The notes beneath the pieces are model-generated. The model saw only the letters and a program-made list of their open reading frames with translations. It ran no database searches and was not told where the DNA came from. The position numbers and the translations under genes were made by a program. A stretch of DNA of 64,000 nt, taken from Ulota crispa. Its lineage: Eukaryota > Streptophyta > Bryopsida > Orthotrichales > Orthotrichaceae. Positions 33,705 through 45,900 of the stretch are shown one piece after another (the first letter of the stretch is position 1; each line of letters begins with the position of its first letter). The stretch lies in NCBI GenBank assembly GCA_963920765.1, contig OY987246.1, positions 10,784,868-10,848,867 of the forward strand. Reading direction: 5' to 3'.

Positions 33705-36413
33705 ATATTTTGAATTTCACCATTTTAGATGGAAACTTTTCTACTTTAAGTAACTAAAACGGTCATGATATGATTACATCTTCAAAACCCTAGAATAGAA
33801 AACCCCTTCATCTCTAAATAGAAATGCATATAGGCACTTGCTATGCCCTAATTACCAATACTACTATTGCATGTAATGATTTTAATCAACTACCTATTTT
33901 ACATCTTAGTTTGAATATGTTAACACACCAAACAACCAATGCATGATATGGCCAATTTGAAATACAATTTGACATTGCAAAAGAAATATTAGCTTGAGAA
34001 ACATCCTACATTAAAGACCTATAGGTGGTTTGCTCAAAAATAATTTAGACATAAGTGATGAAATTAATGGAAAACATTTTTTGAAAAAAAAAACGCTATT
34101 TACATAGGAAAACATAGAATTTTAAGGAAAATTTCAAGGTAGTGAACTCAATATTTTAAAAAACTTTAAATTATTTGTTTTGAATGTAATGAAACTATTG
34201 CTCACCTAATATATATATTCTCAACAATTCAACCACCAAACTATTTTAAAAAATATAAAGAATCAATATGCTTTATTGTCTTTTTTTTTATTCTCAAGGA
34301 CAAAATTAAAATTAATAGCTATTTTGTACTTTGGACTAAATCTAATAAGAGCAATGTTTGTTGAAATATTGTAAAATTGGGTTGGATGTGAGTTTCACTA
34401 TTAACTTCAAGACATAGAAATTTTACAACCACTTAACAGTGTAATTCAATGGCTACAGTTTAGAAGGCCTTTTTTTCTTAATAGGAGCAAGATAAGGAAA
34501 AAGTTTGTTTATTTTTGTGCTTGCCTATGTAATATAAATTGTGAGAATAGTTAAGTAAACAATTGGCCAAACAAATGAGTGGATGTGTGCACTTTTCAAG
34601 ATCTACTTCTTGAAAAATGAGATGTTTAGACCAACAAATACAATTGACTAATTTTCATCATAATAAACGTGTCCAATTGAAATTTGAAAATTTCACACTG
34701 TACTCTTGATGCAGTTACGCAACAAAACTCTAAAAGTTACAAGTCAAAGAAGCAAATAATTTGGAGTTACTAGCCTTCAAAATTATTATTTTTCCTTTAA
34801 ACCACGCCCAAGAATTAAAAAATACTAATTACATATGTTAACATCTTGTCAACGGTGAGGAACTTCATCTTGAAAACAATTATTACAGTACAAAGTCAAT
34901 TTGACTTTGACATCATTCAATCAAACACTCAGGTTGACGTTGACATTATTGAATCGAACACTCAGATTGACTTTGATATTATTCAATAAACACTCAGAAA
35001 ATTTGCTCCAAAAATGCATGGACCAAATCCAAACAAAACTTCAGGAGTTAAGTAGTGTCTGATGCAAAGACTTCCTACAATGTAAACAACTTAATAAGCA
35101 CAAATCCTTCTAATAAGGTTTTATGGTTGTGCTTCAAACAGTGGTAAAGCAGTTGAGTAAGGTGGAGACACATACCAGCAATGCCATTGCACACTTGACT
35201 CCACTCCTAGAGGCTCGTGCAACTCAAGGGACCTACCTCATGTATGATTTGTTCCAAATCGATCCAAATGGCAAAATCAATAATATACCACCTAGTACAT
35301 CTCACTAAAAGCAATCCAAGCCGCAATTGGCCTCTCATATCATGACATTCTCATTCGTTATTACTTGCAATCCCCCACAAACAACAGGTACTGCAGAAAT
35401 GATACATGAAAAGCTTGCAACGATACTGTATAAGTACATCTGGAGCAGTATGAAGAATCAATACACTCACTCCCGCTTCCAGGCACAGCCTCAACCAATT
35501 TTTGTCGCAAGTGCTAATAGCAGCACCAACAGAGCCAAGGGATGAATATAACATTCTCAAATCCACCATGTCAGACCCTTTTGTACTTCACGATGCAAGC
35601 CTCAGAGAACTAGAATCCAATGGTCATAAACTAGTGTTCTACATAAAATACTTACTCTGTGAATGGTACCACTTTCGAAGGGACCACTGTAAAAGGTTCG
35701 AGAATCTTATGGAGCGTCCAGTGGTGGAAACGCATGCTAAACCTTCAGATCTATCTGGCAAAGAAGCAACACACAAATTCCACTTCGCCACGAGAGAAAG
35801 CAAGCTCCTCTAGAGTTGAACCGAAAACCCTTGCTGCCTCGTTGAGGCACATGCACGGTGCAGCTGTAACAAGGTCCCTGCCCATGATTATCCAAATCCC
35901 TGGTGCTCCTGTCAAGCACAAATTTCACATCCCGTTTCATAGCATTCTAGAACAATATTCCCCGGGCAGCTCGCCTACAAAATTTGGGTTGAGAACCATT
36001 GGGCCCAAGGCCTGTTCGAAGCTCCTTTCAGGAATGTTGAGTCCGAAGTAATTGTACCCGAGATGAAACATTAGATCGTCGAAAGAATGAGAGAATATCT
36101 TGCTTCAACATTTCTGCAAAGAAAGTTGTCGTCGACCTAAACGATCATTTTCTAATAAGCCGCAGAGGTAATAATACCCTGCTGGTGCAACCCATAAGGA
36201 AGCATGACTGTATCACTAAAGGACCTGATCTTGCCCCTTCTACCGAATTCCTTCGCTTGACTAAATCTTGGGTACCAAAAATCGAGATAAAATGCTTTGC
36301 ATTTACCTCTTCTGTCGAAAATTCCACGTGAGGAGTTCCAGTAGAGAAAAGAACAGCAAGAGCTTGAAACTCCGTGAGCAAGAGATCAAAAGAGTGATCC
36401 TTTCATCATATCT
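33705..36413. other. Intergenic DNA; GC-richer unrecognised stretch at about 35100-36050
   Basis: 33705-35100 is AT-rich, with no gene seen. Around 35100-36050 base composition shifts and several overlapping plus-strand frames of 60-130 codons are open, for example 35659-36051. They interrupt one another with stops and match no family I recognise. This could be a decayed coding sequence or transposon fragment. The last few hundred bases probably include the IMP2 3' UTR. Confidence 0.35.
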
Positions 36414-39400
36414 TTATGAGTGAGTTCTTGTGCCGGCTTTTTGTGACAGAACGCGGCCTTCGGGAAGGTGACTCGACACACGACCAACTCTGTTAGGTGG
36501 CCAGACCACATGCGTAACCCTTCCTTTCATCAGCCCTAAAGAAATCTGCATCACCCACACCAATTGAGCATATATCAGTAACCAGGGATTGAGGAACGCT
36601 GTAAAGAGATATATGGTTCAATCTCAAGAGGGACTGTGTTCTGCCCTCCAAAGGCGACAGAAGCACCGAAGGATGATTAGATGAAGAATCTCAAGAGTCC
36701 ATGAAAAGCACTTACTGGTCCAAACGATTTCGAATCTAGACTTATGTCCCCGTTGTCTCCTTCAACCCAGCAATGTCCTTTCGGCACCTGCAACATCATA
36801 AGAGAGATGAATTAGCTGGAGAACGAGGTTAAAGCGACAAGCTAAAATTCGAACCATCATCATGTGCAACTAGGGGTGAAATAACAAGCTTAACCTGTAA
36901 TTGAGCAAAGGGAAATTCTCATGCATACCCCTGAAGTTTGCAATCATAGATACCCCTGCTTTTTCAGAAATTACACGAATACCCTTGGACCATAATTTTG
37001 AGGCATTTATTTGTTGTGCTTGTACTTCATGACCAGTGTTGAAGAAGAGAATGTAATGAAACAAAAAAGAAGCAACATGCGCACAAAAGAAGAAGGGAAG
37101 TAGCATGCACAACAAAACAAATGCCTGAAAATTTTAGTCCAAGGGTGTTTGTGTAATTTCTGAAAAGGCAGGGGTATCTATGTAAATATTGCAAACTTTA
37201 GGGGTATCCGTGAAATTTTACCTTGCGCAAACTAAAACTAGACGGTTCACTTTGAAAGCCAATGGTTCATTGCAGTCAAACCGTATTTCTATAGTTCCAA
37301 ACTAAACAAATTGACTTCTTCTTTCTGTTGATACGGGTATTTTGTTGCCGTCCTCGAAATTTCCTAGCAATATAATTCAACTTCTACAGAGCCAGTTTCG
37401 AAACTCCGGGCATATAAAGGGTTTAGTAATTCATTGCATTTATAACACCGTACGATGCAGTCGATGTAAAGAGTGTCCCAACGCCCTCAAAGAAATAGTT
37501 TGAAACCTGTCTCCCTCAAAAGCCTTTAGCATGCCATATAACGACCACGTAACCAGCACCTTGTCCTTGTTACTTGGACTCGTGTAAGGCTAACATTGAA
37601 AAACAATCATCGTACTAAGATCATAGTGACCTTTGTAATATCACATCTCCATCTTCTGTAATATCACATCTTTACTCTCTGTGATATTATCACATAGATA
37701 CAATTTGAAAACTTATTGAATTTTTCACTTTGCACTCTTTCTAGCATATGAAATTCTAATAAAATTCTAATGATGAATGCGTAGCTTAGCAAGGGCCAAC
37801 CGCTACTGTAATAATGAAAAAGATATATGAATTCTGGGTAAGATTTACAGTAACTACACACCTGGAGTATCTCGTAAGTGCCCGGTACCGTCACCCAATC
37901 ACCTTGCAAAGCAATTAACCTCTTCACCAGCCACATCTTGGGCTCCAACGGAGACCTACAAACCACCACAGACACCTTACGATGATGTTGAAGAAGCAAA
38001 AAATCTAATTCATAAAGGACCGCCATCACAAAAACCATAAATCATAGCTAATCATCTCATAGATTCAAGGGAAAATTTCATGGATACCCCTGAAGTTTGC
38101 AATAATTTCATAGATACCCCTGCTTTTTCAGAAATTTCAGAAATAACCTTGGACCAAAATTTTCAGGCTTTATTTTGTTGTGCATGCCACTTCCCTTCTT
38201 CCTTTGTGCGCACACTAGTTCTTTTTGTTATGCGTGCGCACAAAGGAAGAAGGGAAATGGCATGCACAACAACAAAAAAAAGCCTGAAAATTTTGGTCCA
38301 AGGGTATCTGTGAAATTTTTGAAAAAGTAGGGGTATCTATGAAATTATTGCAAATTTCAGGGGTATCCATGAAATTTTCCCTAGATTCAAATCCCATGAG
38401 TTCTGAGAGAATATGGAGCAGAAATATCACCTGAAGACAACAACATCCCCACGAGAGAAGCTGTAGGTTCTGAGTGAAAGTTTCTCCAAGTAAAGTAGGT
38501 CCGCATTCAGAAAACCCAAGGGATTGTTGTCGCCTGGGTAAAGAGTAGGCTGCATTGATCGCCCATGCATAGTTGCCACACTGCCAACTCTGGTTCAACA
38601 CAAAACCGAACACAGAATTAGAAAACTCTAACAAAGATTCTCTAATTTCCTGATTCTAATGATGAAAAATAGGCTTGAGACCGGTTCCTAAGGTAAGGAA
38701 ACCCTATACCATCACTCATGGCGTACGTCCCATCGCTAGATTAGTCAAAAAAATTGTATGTTCTTGTTAGTAAAAAGAAGATGGCATGCATCGAAAAGCG
38801 CGTCTCTCGGATACCATATGTAAAACTTACGAAATTTAAAAAATATGCTTCATACGTAGATGACCTAAACCCCATACATGGAGAATTAGTAGTTTGCCTC
38901 CTTCTAAGGTAGTATGCTCGAATTGCGACCCCTGTCACGTGTCATAGGTTGTCAGGAATGCTAATGTAGTGGTCCTTGAATGGATCTCTTGAATGGATAT
39001 CTTTGAGTCATTAAAAAAAAGGTGTATTCCTATTGCAAGAGTCAATCATACTCCTCAATTTCACCTCATTTCTTCACAAGTTGCAAGGGGCAATTTATGG
39101 GAGACATAAAATCATAAATAGATGTCTACTACAGAAACTTTGAGAATTCATCAGTAATTCAATTATGCTTCAAAAAATTTGAAAAAAATTGTGTTACATT
39201 TAGCATCCATTTCTCTTTATCTGAAAATTAGACAAAAAAATTCTTAACTTGAAAAGCCCATGAAAAAGCAGACCAGCCCTTGAAGTGACGGTTTTAGAGC
39301 ATACTACCTTATCATGTACTTCCTATCGCTGCACTAGCCAAAATTCTTGTACATTCTTATTAGTAAAAAGAAGATGGCATGCATCGAAGAACACGTTTCT

Positions 39401-40187
39401 CGAATACCATATGTAAAACTTACGAAAGTTCAAAAATACTTTCATACGCAAGGTAGCAACACCCATAACCATCACTACCATCATTGTACCCCATAACCAT
39501 CACCTCTAAAATCTTGGAAAAATTGTGGAAGTGAATAAATGTAATTACTAGGATGTACAACATGTGAACATGAAACCTTAGTGTTGGTATTAGGTGCAAT
39601 TGCAATCGACTCTTTAAAAATTCACAGCTTATTCTTGCAATATCCAAATAATACATTCAAAAGTGCACACTCATCATTTTTCTCTTGAAAAATAGGATCC
39701 TATAATTTGCTAGATGTTTATTAATAATTATCATGTTCAAAACCCTTAATTTAACGGTTATGGGTGCTGCTACCTTAGATGACCTAAACCTCATACATGA
39801 ACAATTGGTAGTTTGTGCCTCCTTCTAGTCGAAATGTACCAATTGCGTAAGATTTCAGGCTGGCATGATTGGACGAGCACAGGTGTCCCTACTTTGTTCT
39901 GTAGGTCAACTATCTAACCACTGAACAAACTATCTGCTCTCTTTGGACAAAAACAAAAACTTCGCTGCCACTACAGCAGCTTGGTTATGAAGAATTTGAA
40001 CACAGCGGGAGAAATGTGAGAGCTAATCCAGACGGGACATCGGAAGTAAATTCTGACAAAGCAGGAGCAAGAAAAGGAAAGGGTGAAGGAAATTAGGGCA
40101 CCTGTCGGAGAGAGTGATGCCGACCACAGCTCCGGCGCAGATGCGTTTGGTGAACAACCAGAGCGAGGAGAGCAAAGAGTCGCCCAT
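36414..40187 (-). CDS. IMP2: Mitochondrial inner membrane protease subunit 2
   Basis: IMP2 is a type I signal peptidase of the mitochondrial inner membrane that cleaves sorting signals on the intermembrane-space side. Five exons join in phase to 180 residues, the usual family length: 40187-40102, 38589-38431, 37955-37862, 36787-36716 and 36545-36414. An N-terminal hydrophobic segment (ICAGAVVGITL) precedes the catalytic serine, Ser40 (MHGRSMQPTL). The general-base lysine is Lys93 (LVKRLIALQGDW). Conserved box GHCWVEGDN and C-terminal WPPNRVGR follow. The frame stays open upstream to an ATG at 40391, which would add 68 residues. I chose the internal ATG because it matches family length. Introns 2 and 3 each contain a MULE-type foldback MITE; intron 1 contains a duplicated segment and another MITE. 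Confidence 0.93.
36910..37222. mobile_element. MULE-type foldback MITE, copy 2 (IMP2 intron 3)
   Basis: It starts GGGAAATTCTCATGCATACC and ends in ATCCGTGAAATTTTACC. Long arms include CCTGAAGTTTGCAAT and its counterpart ATTGCAAACTTTAGG. The flanking 9-mers ttgagcaaa (36901-36909) and ttgcgcaaa (37223-37231) match at 8 of 9, a Mutator-type target-site duplication. Confidence 0.85.
37624..37820. repeat. Dispersed repeat; empty site for a MITE
   Basis: This segment of IMP2 intron 3 (tgacctttgtaatatcacat onward to gaatgcgtagcttagcaag) matches 57207-57800. At 57330-57735 the matching copy is interrupted by an inverted-repeat element; here the site taaaattc (37760-37767) is uninterrupted. Confidence 0.8.
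38069..38381. mobile_element. MULE-type foldback MITE, copy 3 (IMP2 intron 2)
   Basis: This is a nearly perfect hairpin with arms of about 155 bp, from GGGAAAATTTCATGGATACC to GGTATCCATGAAATTTTCCC. It is flanked by perfect 9-bp duplications tagattcaa (38060-38068 and 38382-38390). The long, well-matched arms and perfect duplication make it the youngest of the three copies. It fills most of the 475-bp intron. Confidence 0.92.
38703..38926. repeat. IMP2 intron 1 duplicated segment, copy 1
   Basis: It contains cttgttagtaaaaagaagat, ggcatgcatcgaa, ataccatatgtaaaacttac and gatgacctaaacc. The same order recurs at 39300-39845, where a MITE splits the second copy at the point corresponding to tacgtagatg here. 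Confidence 0.8.
39300..39845. repeat. IMP2 intron 1 duplicated segment, copy 2 (interrupted)
   Basis: This is a direct repeat of 38703-38926, about 600 bp away in the same intron. It is extended by the 325-bp insertion at 39451-39775. Confidence 0.8.
39451..39775. mobile_element. MITE with TA target site (IMP2 intron 1)
   Basis: The termini are AGGTAGCAACACCCATAACC and GGTTATGGGTGCTGCTACCT, inverted with one mismatch in 20. The matching uninterrupted copy reads catacgtagatgacc, while here the left flank is catacgca and the right flank is tagatgacc. Insertion at a TA that was duplicated (left copy mutated to CA) explains this, as for Stowaway/Tc1-mariner MITEs. Confidence 0.85.
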
Positions 40188-40556
40188 TGCTATGGGGCGA
40201 TGCTTGAGGAAAGGGGCAAGGGCAAGGGAGGGGGTTACATGCGAGCAACGGTTGAAGAGAAAGGGGTGAGCTTGAAAACTGAGAACGACGACAACGAAAC
40301 ACAAGCCCAGCTTCTGGACATCACTCACAAAACGTGAAACACAAAAGAGAGAGAGAGAAACAAACAAGTCAGCTGGAAAGCTTTGTCGCATCAGAATGGC
40401 AGCTACAACGAATCTTTATTTTATATTCTTAAAATCAGGGTTTAGAGATGATGATGATGGAAGGCCTTAGAAAGGCTCGTAGGGGTCGTGTCCTCTGTTT
40501 AGAGATAAATAGATACTTAGAAATTTCCAAAAATACAAAAATCGTTATAAATAATA

Positions 40557-40915
40557 TTCCCTCCGTCCCAAAATGATCTTCTTATTGGTCTTTTTTTTAG
40601 TGTCCTAAAATGATTGTCTTGTTGGAGGAGGAAGGAAGCTAGTGACACTTGCACATAGTCCAAAAGCATGGGCATGCTAATCAATCCCATGTCATCAAGG
40701 GAGTGCCTAACAGTGCTCTTCAAAAGTGCCACAAAATTCAATTTTCAAGCACTTTGAAACCATATTTTGAAAACTAATTTGAAACTCAAAATCCTAAGAC
40801 AATAGGAGGACATCAAACTCTATTTGCAAGTCAAAAAAATTTGAAAAATGGTTCTTTTCAAGCTTAGTCTATAACATTTTTGTGTAATAGGAAAATTATT
40901 TTGGAACGGAGGGAG
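40557..40915. mobile_element. Stowaway-like MITE
   Basis: The left terminus TTCCCTCCGTCCCAAAATGA and right terminus TTATTTTGGAACGGAGGGAG are inverted copies, flanked by TA at 40555-40556 and 40916-40917. CTCCCTCCGTCCC-type ends are the hallmark of plant Stowaway elements (Tc1/mariner superfamily). It lies about 370 bp upstream of the IMP2 start. Confidence 0.88.
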
Positions 40916-41280
40916 TAGAATACAACCTTTTCTATATATAGAAAAATACAACCAAGAATAGAGATTGGCTAAGAGAGTGTCATGGTGCAACTTCTAGTGA
41001 CTTGTTTGTCCTTTTATAGGGGTGAAAGGGGTCCATGCATAGAGTGGAGAGAGGGGTACATGCATAAAAATGGTTTAAACTAACGCTTTACTACTTGAAT
41101 CAAGTTAGTGGCATTTGTGAGTTAACTAATCACTCGTGGTTTAAATTTTTATATTAGCCACATTTTGTAATAAGATTCAGCTAGCTCAAAATTTGCTTAT
41201 TACAAAGACATTCATATTGCCTCCATTGGTACAATAGGTACCTACACTTGTAAAAACATATCATATATTGTCATGGAGAC

Positions 41281-41755
41281 TAAGGGCTACTTCACACTAT
41301 GGCCGACCAAGTCGAGAGGCATTGGGATTGAGTGGCCAAATTTTGTTGAGAGGCTAAAGAAATGGGTTGAAAATAGGCAATAAAATATTGTTTTTGACAC
41401 CTTTGGCTGCCCTTAGTATGAAGCCTCCAAAGGCCAAGCCCAAAGTCCTAATTAGTCACAACATTTATTAGACCTTCCAAATCTAATGGCTAAGATAGAT
41501 TTTGTTGGCTTTTGATTTTTTTATGAAAACAATGTGACAACCTCTCACTTATAGTTTGGGTCTCCATTTTTGCTTAACCCAAACTTTTCTTTAGAGGCCT
41601 TGTTTTGGATGAGGGCATGATGTCATGGTGGTGAAGAACTTTGGACTTTGGCCTCTAGTGTGAAGGATTGAAAGGCCAAACTCTTGATTTCTTGTAATCT
41701 AATTGGTGAAAACTGACAACCACTCAACCTTTGGCCATAGTGTGAAGTGGCCCTA
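41281..41755. mobile_element. Inverted-repeat MITE, AAGGGCTACTTCACAC family
   Basis: Left TAAGGGCTACTTCACACTAT and right ATAGTGTGAAGTGGCCCTAA are inverted over about 24 bp with few mismatches. The interior is AT-rich and non-coding. No target-site duplication could be settled. Confidence 0.75.
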
Positions 41756-41996
41756 ACATGGTTTTCAACATATTTTTTATTAATTCTTTATTATAGGAGC
41801 AAAACAATGTTGTTTTCAAGGTTCTAGGATTAGCATGAACACAATTTGATACAAAACCGTTTCATACTACAGATGATTTTCCACTAGTGAAAGGTTTACA
41901 AAACTACAAAAAAGCACATGTCAACATTTTGAGAGTGTGAACCCGACACATGCACATAACAATTAATGGCCATCTTCCAATTGAAAGGGCCCCTAT

Positions 41997-42332
41997 GGGC
42001 ATCTCCATTGGTGCCCTTCCACGGTTTGACACACGCCCAAAGTGGATGAAAAGTGCTTAGGCCAGTTTTTTCAAAACCCTCTCAAAACACTTTGTCACAT
42101 TGTTTCTAGCAAGGGTTCTTCAAGACACTATGCAGCACTATTCATCATAAGTTTAGTAATTTTTTTCTTCTACTTTACTTTCCTTAATAAGTGGGCAAAT
42201 AATTATTTATGGGACATGTTGAGTAAAACTCTACCTTTTTGAAGAGTATGGGCGTAGAATTTGAAGATCAAGGAGCTTGAACTTGAAGGCCCTAGAAAAC
42301 CTTTGAATGAGCCAGGACCGGTGGAGATGCCC
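41997..42332. mobile_element. Inverted-repeat MITE, GGGCATCTCC family
   Basis: Left GGGCATCTCCATTGGTGCCC and right GACCGGTGGAGATGCCC are inverted copies with mismatches. Ends of the form GGGCATCTCCA are common among plant hAT and PIF/Harbinger MITEs. No duplication is resolvable. It sits about 570 bp upstream of the ZFPL1 ATG. Confidence 0.6.
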
Positions 42333-42905
42333 TAAGTCAATCCTACTCCTTAAACACTAGACTTCACCGACAGGACAATTTCAACGCAAAACCGGTCCGA
42401 CACTCTGTCGGCGACCGTGTGAACGGGGGTTGGAATTGCGACTAGTGTCCTCTGTAGCGTGTCCTGTTATCGTTGAGTCCGCCAGAGGCGCAACCGAGCT
42501 TTCCCGTTGTTGAAGCACAGATTGAATCGGAGCACCATCGCCCGAACCACGTTTGAGATCCACTCGCATCTGACAATTCCCTCTCTCCCCATTCTGCTCA
42601 GTTTAGCCGAATCGAGTGTCCCAGTTCTCAAATCGAGCAACCGATTGGAATGACCGAGTGACGTTTGAGAGATTAGGGTTTGAGAACCTACTTGCCAATC
42701 CAGCCATACAGTGTAACGGTGATGTGTCTGCGTCGGAGAATTGAAGGGTTTTGATTTTCATGTAGTAGCACATCAAGACGAGTTGGGAATGAAACCAGAG
42801 CAAGCGGGTTTTAGGGAATCGATCCCGGGAGGAAGAAGGAAGCGAAGGGGATTGATTTTGCAAGTACTATTGTGAGAGCTTCTGATCTGAAGCAAAGCTA
42901 AGGAC

Positions 42906-45900
42906 ATGGTGGTGTGCAGATGCCGAAAGGTGAGTGCATCCATAGCGCTGATTGTAATGTACTGTTTTGAAACATGTGATGCGTGATTGCGATTAGGGTG
43001 AGGGACGGGCATTAGCTTCTTCGATTGCTTTGATTACTACAGCTTTGAGTGTAGTTTGTGGATCGAGCGTGGCTACTTGGATGGTGATTACCTCCGTCTG
43101 TTTGGATTCCCTTGCTCCATACCTTGGATTATTTAGCAAGGACGAAGACTATACCATTTGCCCAGGAATCTCTTTGCGATAGGTTCTAGATATTTTCTAA
43201 ACGACTCTTCAAAGTCTCATCACATTCCTCAAGCTTCGGGAGTCAATTTTTTCATCAATCAATGGCATTTTATATTTGAAATTATGGTACTAAGCAAGGA
43301 ACTCTCCATAGTTTTTGAGTGAGTAAAACCAGGTAGAGACTCTTCTGAAGCTGTTGTTTCATCACTTTCTAAGACAGGCGGTGGTTTGGTCCAGCTCTTT
43401 TCGATACTTATAACATGAATTGCTGACATTTTCGTGAAGGCAGTGTTTAAAGAAAAGACCTACTGTACTTTGTCCATATATAACCAGCAGTGTTCTTAAG
43501 CAATCTCCTGCCGGAAAGAGTCGCGTCGTTTTCCTCGCCACCATTTTGGCTAATTCACACCTAGGGACACTGTTTAAAACTGGCATCAAGAGCAGACTGG
43601 ACGCCTAATCTTTACCCTGCTCCTGGCGGCGATTCCAATGCGCACTTACTTGTGAAAATTTAAGTTTGAACTTCATTATGTATTAGTCGATCGTTCTGAT
43701 GTCGGTCGAATTCGTTAGTGTCTCATCCGTCGTACGGTTCGTGACCACTGTAACTTGGTAAGGGACATGCAAAAATTCCCAACCTTATAATTCTGCAATT
43801 TGAGCTTCCGCAATGGCAAGGCGTTGTAATCACCAACGTTCTCTATATGGAGACTTACTGCAGTCTGGCGACGATGTGGTGAAGTCCTATCTACATCGCC
43901 ATGTGACTCTTGAGTTTTCCTTCCATGACACATCTCCTTCAGTTGCAGATATACTGCTAATGCAAAGCGGCAATCAAAGCTGAGCTGTTCCTTGTTTTGT
44001 GAATGACGCAGTCTACGAAGGTGTACTGCTTTGTGCACAAGGCACCGGTATGTGCCGACTGCATATGCTTCCCCGAGCACCGGCTCTGCGTGGTATGTGA
44101 ACACGTCACACCGTTCTTCTGTCCTTTGCACTGTGATATGTGCAAGCCGTCCATCCAGTTCCATAAGCTGGTTGCAGCTGGATTCTCATACGACATGTTG
44201 TTCTCTATAACGAACTGCTACGGTCTCTCGGGATGATCGTATGAGAAGCACCTCGGACTGTCCGTGTCTTGTCTGGATTCGATCGGAGCTGTGAGTGTCT
44301 GACCTGCATTGCTTGTGCGTCGTGCAGGTGAGAACGTACTCGGACTGGGTGATCGACGGGGACTATGACTGGCCGCCCAAGTGTGCTGCGTGTCAGGCTG
44401 TCATACAGGACGAAGACACCAGCACGACACGGCTCGGGTGCTTACGTGAGTTCCTCGCATCGCATGCTTTTCCAGCTCTGATCATCTATGGAAGGTTTTG
44501 AGCATGCTTGCTTGCGCACCCGGTCTTTCAGCCGACGTGTTTAGTAGCTGCAAAGGATGATGACAAGGTGCATATGTCGGTTGGGAGCTGGTTTTTTCTT
44601 GGAGGAGACGTTCGGGGCTGACGGAGGGTGTTCCGGGTTGTAGATAATCTTCACAGCAGCTGCCTGCAGTCACATCTGGAGAGCTTTCCACCACACACAG
44701 CCCCTGCTGGCTACGTGTGCCCGGCGTGCTCCACAGCTGTAAGTGACACTGGGACAGCTATCACATTTTTGCGCAGATGTAAAACGGAAAGGGGGTTGTT
44801 GTGTTGTTGTGGGAAGGACTGGAGTGAATGTTGTGGGATGAGAAGCGGCTCTCCTCGCAGATGACCCTTGCCAGAGCGGTTTGTGAGGAGCGGGGTTTAT
44901 GTCTAGGCTTTGCGGCGGTGGAGTTCGCCGTGCAGCTGGGGTGTGTGGGCTATGGAAATGTGAGTCAGCGAGCTGTGCGTGGGTGTCGAAAGTGGGAAGT
45001 GCGGTCTGAAGTGTGAACATGTTGCCGGTTTTGTAGGTGTGGCCTCCGAGCAAGTACTTCAAGGAGTCCGGGTCGGCTCTGTACAGCAGCATCAAGGAAG
45101 TGGTGACTCAGGTTTGTGTCGCGGGCGACGTGTTTGTGTACGATTGTGGGATGGAGTGGAATGGTGAGGAGCGTTTTACAGGATAGTACCGGTCGGGTGT
45201 GCACTGGCGGGTGACTCGTGAGTGTCAGCCCTGGTGCAGGCAGCGGTGTGCGAGGACGGAGAGGGTAGAGGATATGAAACGGAGTGGGTGATGAAGGTGG
45301 GCTCTAAGCCGAGAGTGGTGGATTGGTGCAGGTGAGCGCAGCAAAGGTGCTGCTTGGAGCCGATGTAACCGTTGAGTCGAGAGAAGCTCCTCCGGCATTC
45401 TCGTCGGACCCGCTGGCGGAACTGTCGGGATCGGGTGGTGGGGCAGGCGAGGGCGAGGGAGTGGGCGCTGCTATAGCCGGGGATGCGGACGGTCCTGTCG
45501 GTGGTGGCAGCGTGGACAGCCATCATGTGAACGGCGTCGAAGGTCCGGTGGCAACGGGGAATGGCGTGGCGCAAGAGAGCGCGGCGAAGAGCAAGGCTTC
45601 CGGCGGGGTGGGTTCGGGATCGACGAGTATCAACATAATACCTCCCGACTCCCGGTTTCCGAAGGCGGCGATTTCTCCTGTAAGCTCGGCAGAGGATGTT
45701 GTGGTGGTCTTGTTCGAGTGCTGTGATGCTTTAAGGTGTTTGATGTACTTGGGAGAGGGAAAGCGCGGGGTAGGAGTGTTGTGTGCATGTGGCGATGGGG
45801 CTGAGGTGGCGAAGGAGTCGCGGAGGTCGAGGGTGGAGGGTTCTGACGAGGTGTTTGGCGTGTGCAGCAAGGAGGAGCAGGAGCCACCACTCGCAAGCAC

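Noticed and set aside
43362-44196. Minus-strand frames within ZFPL1 intron 1 and exon 2
   Set aside because: They are the complement of the intron and of the conserved zinc-finger exon, with no independent similarity.
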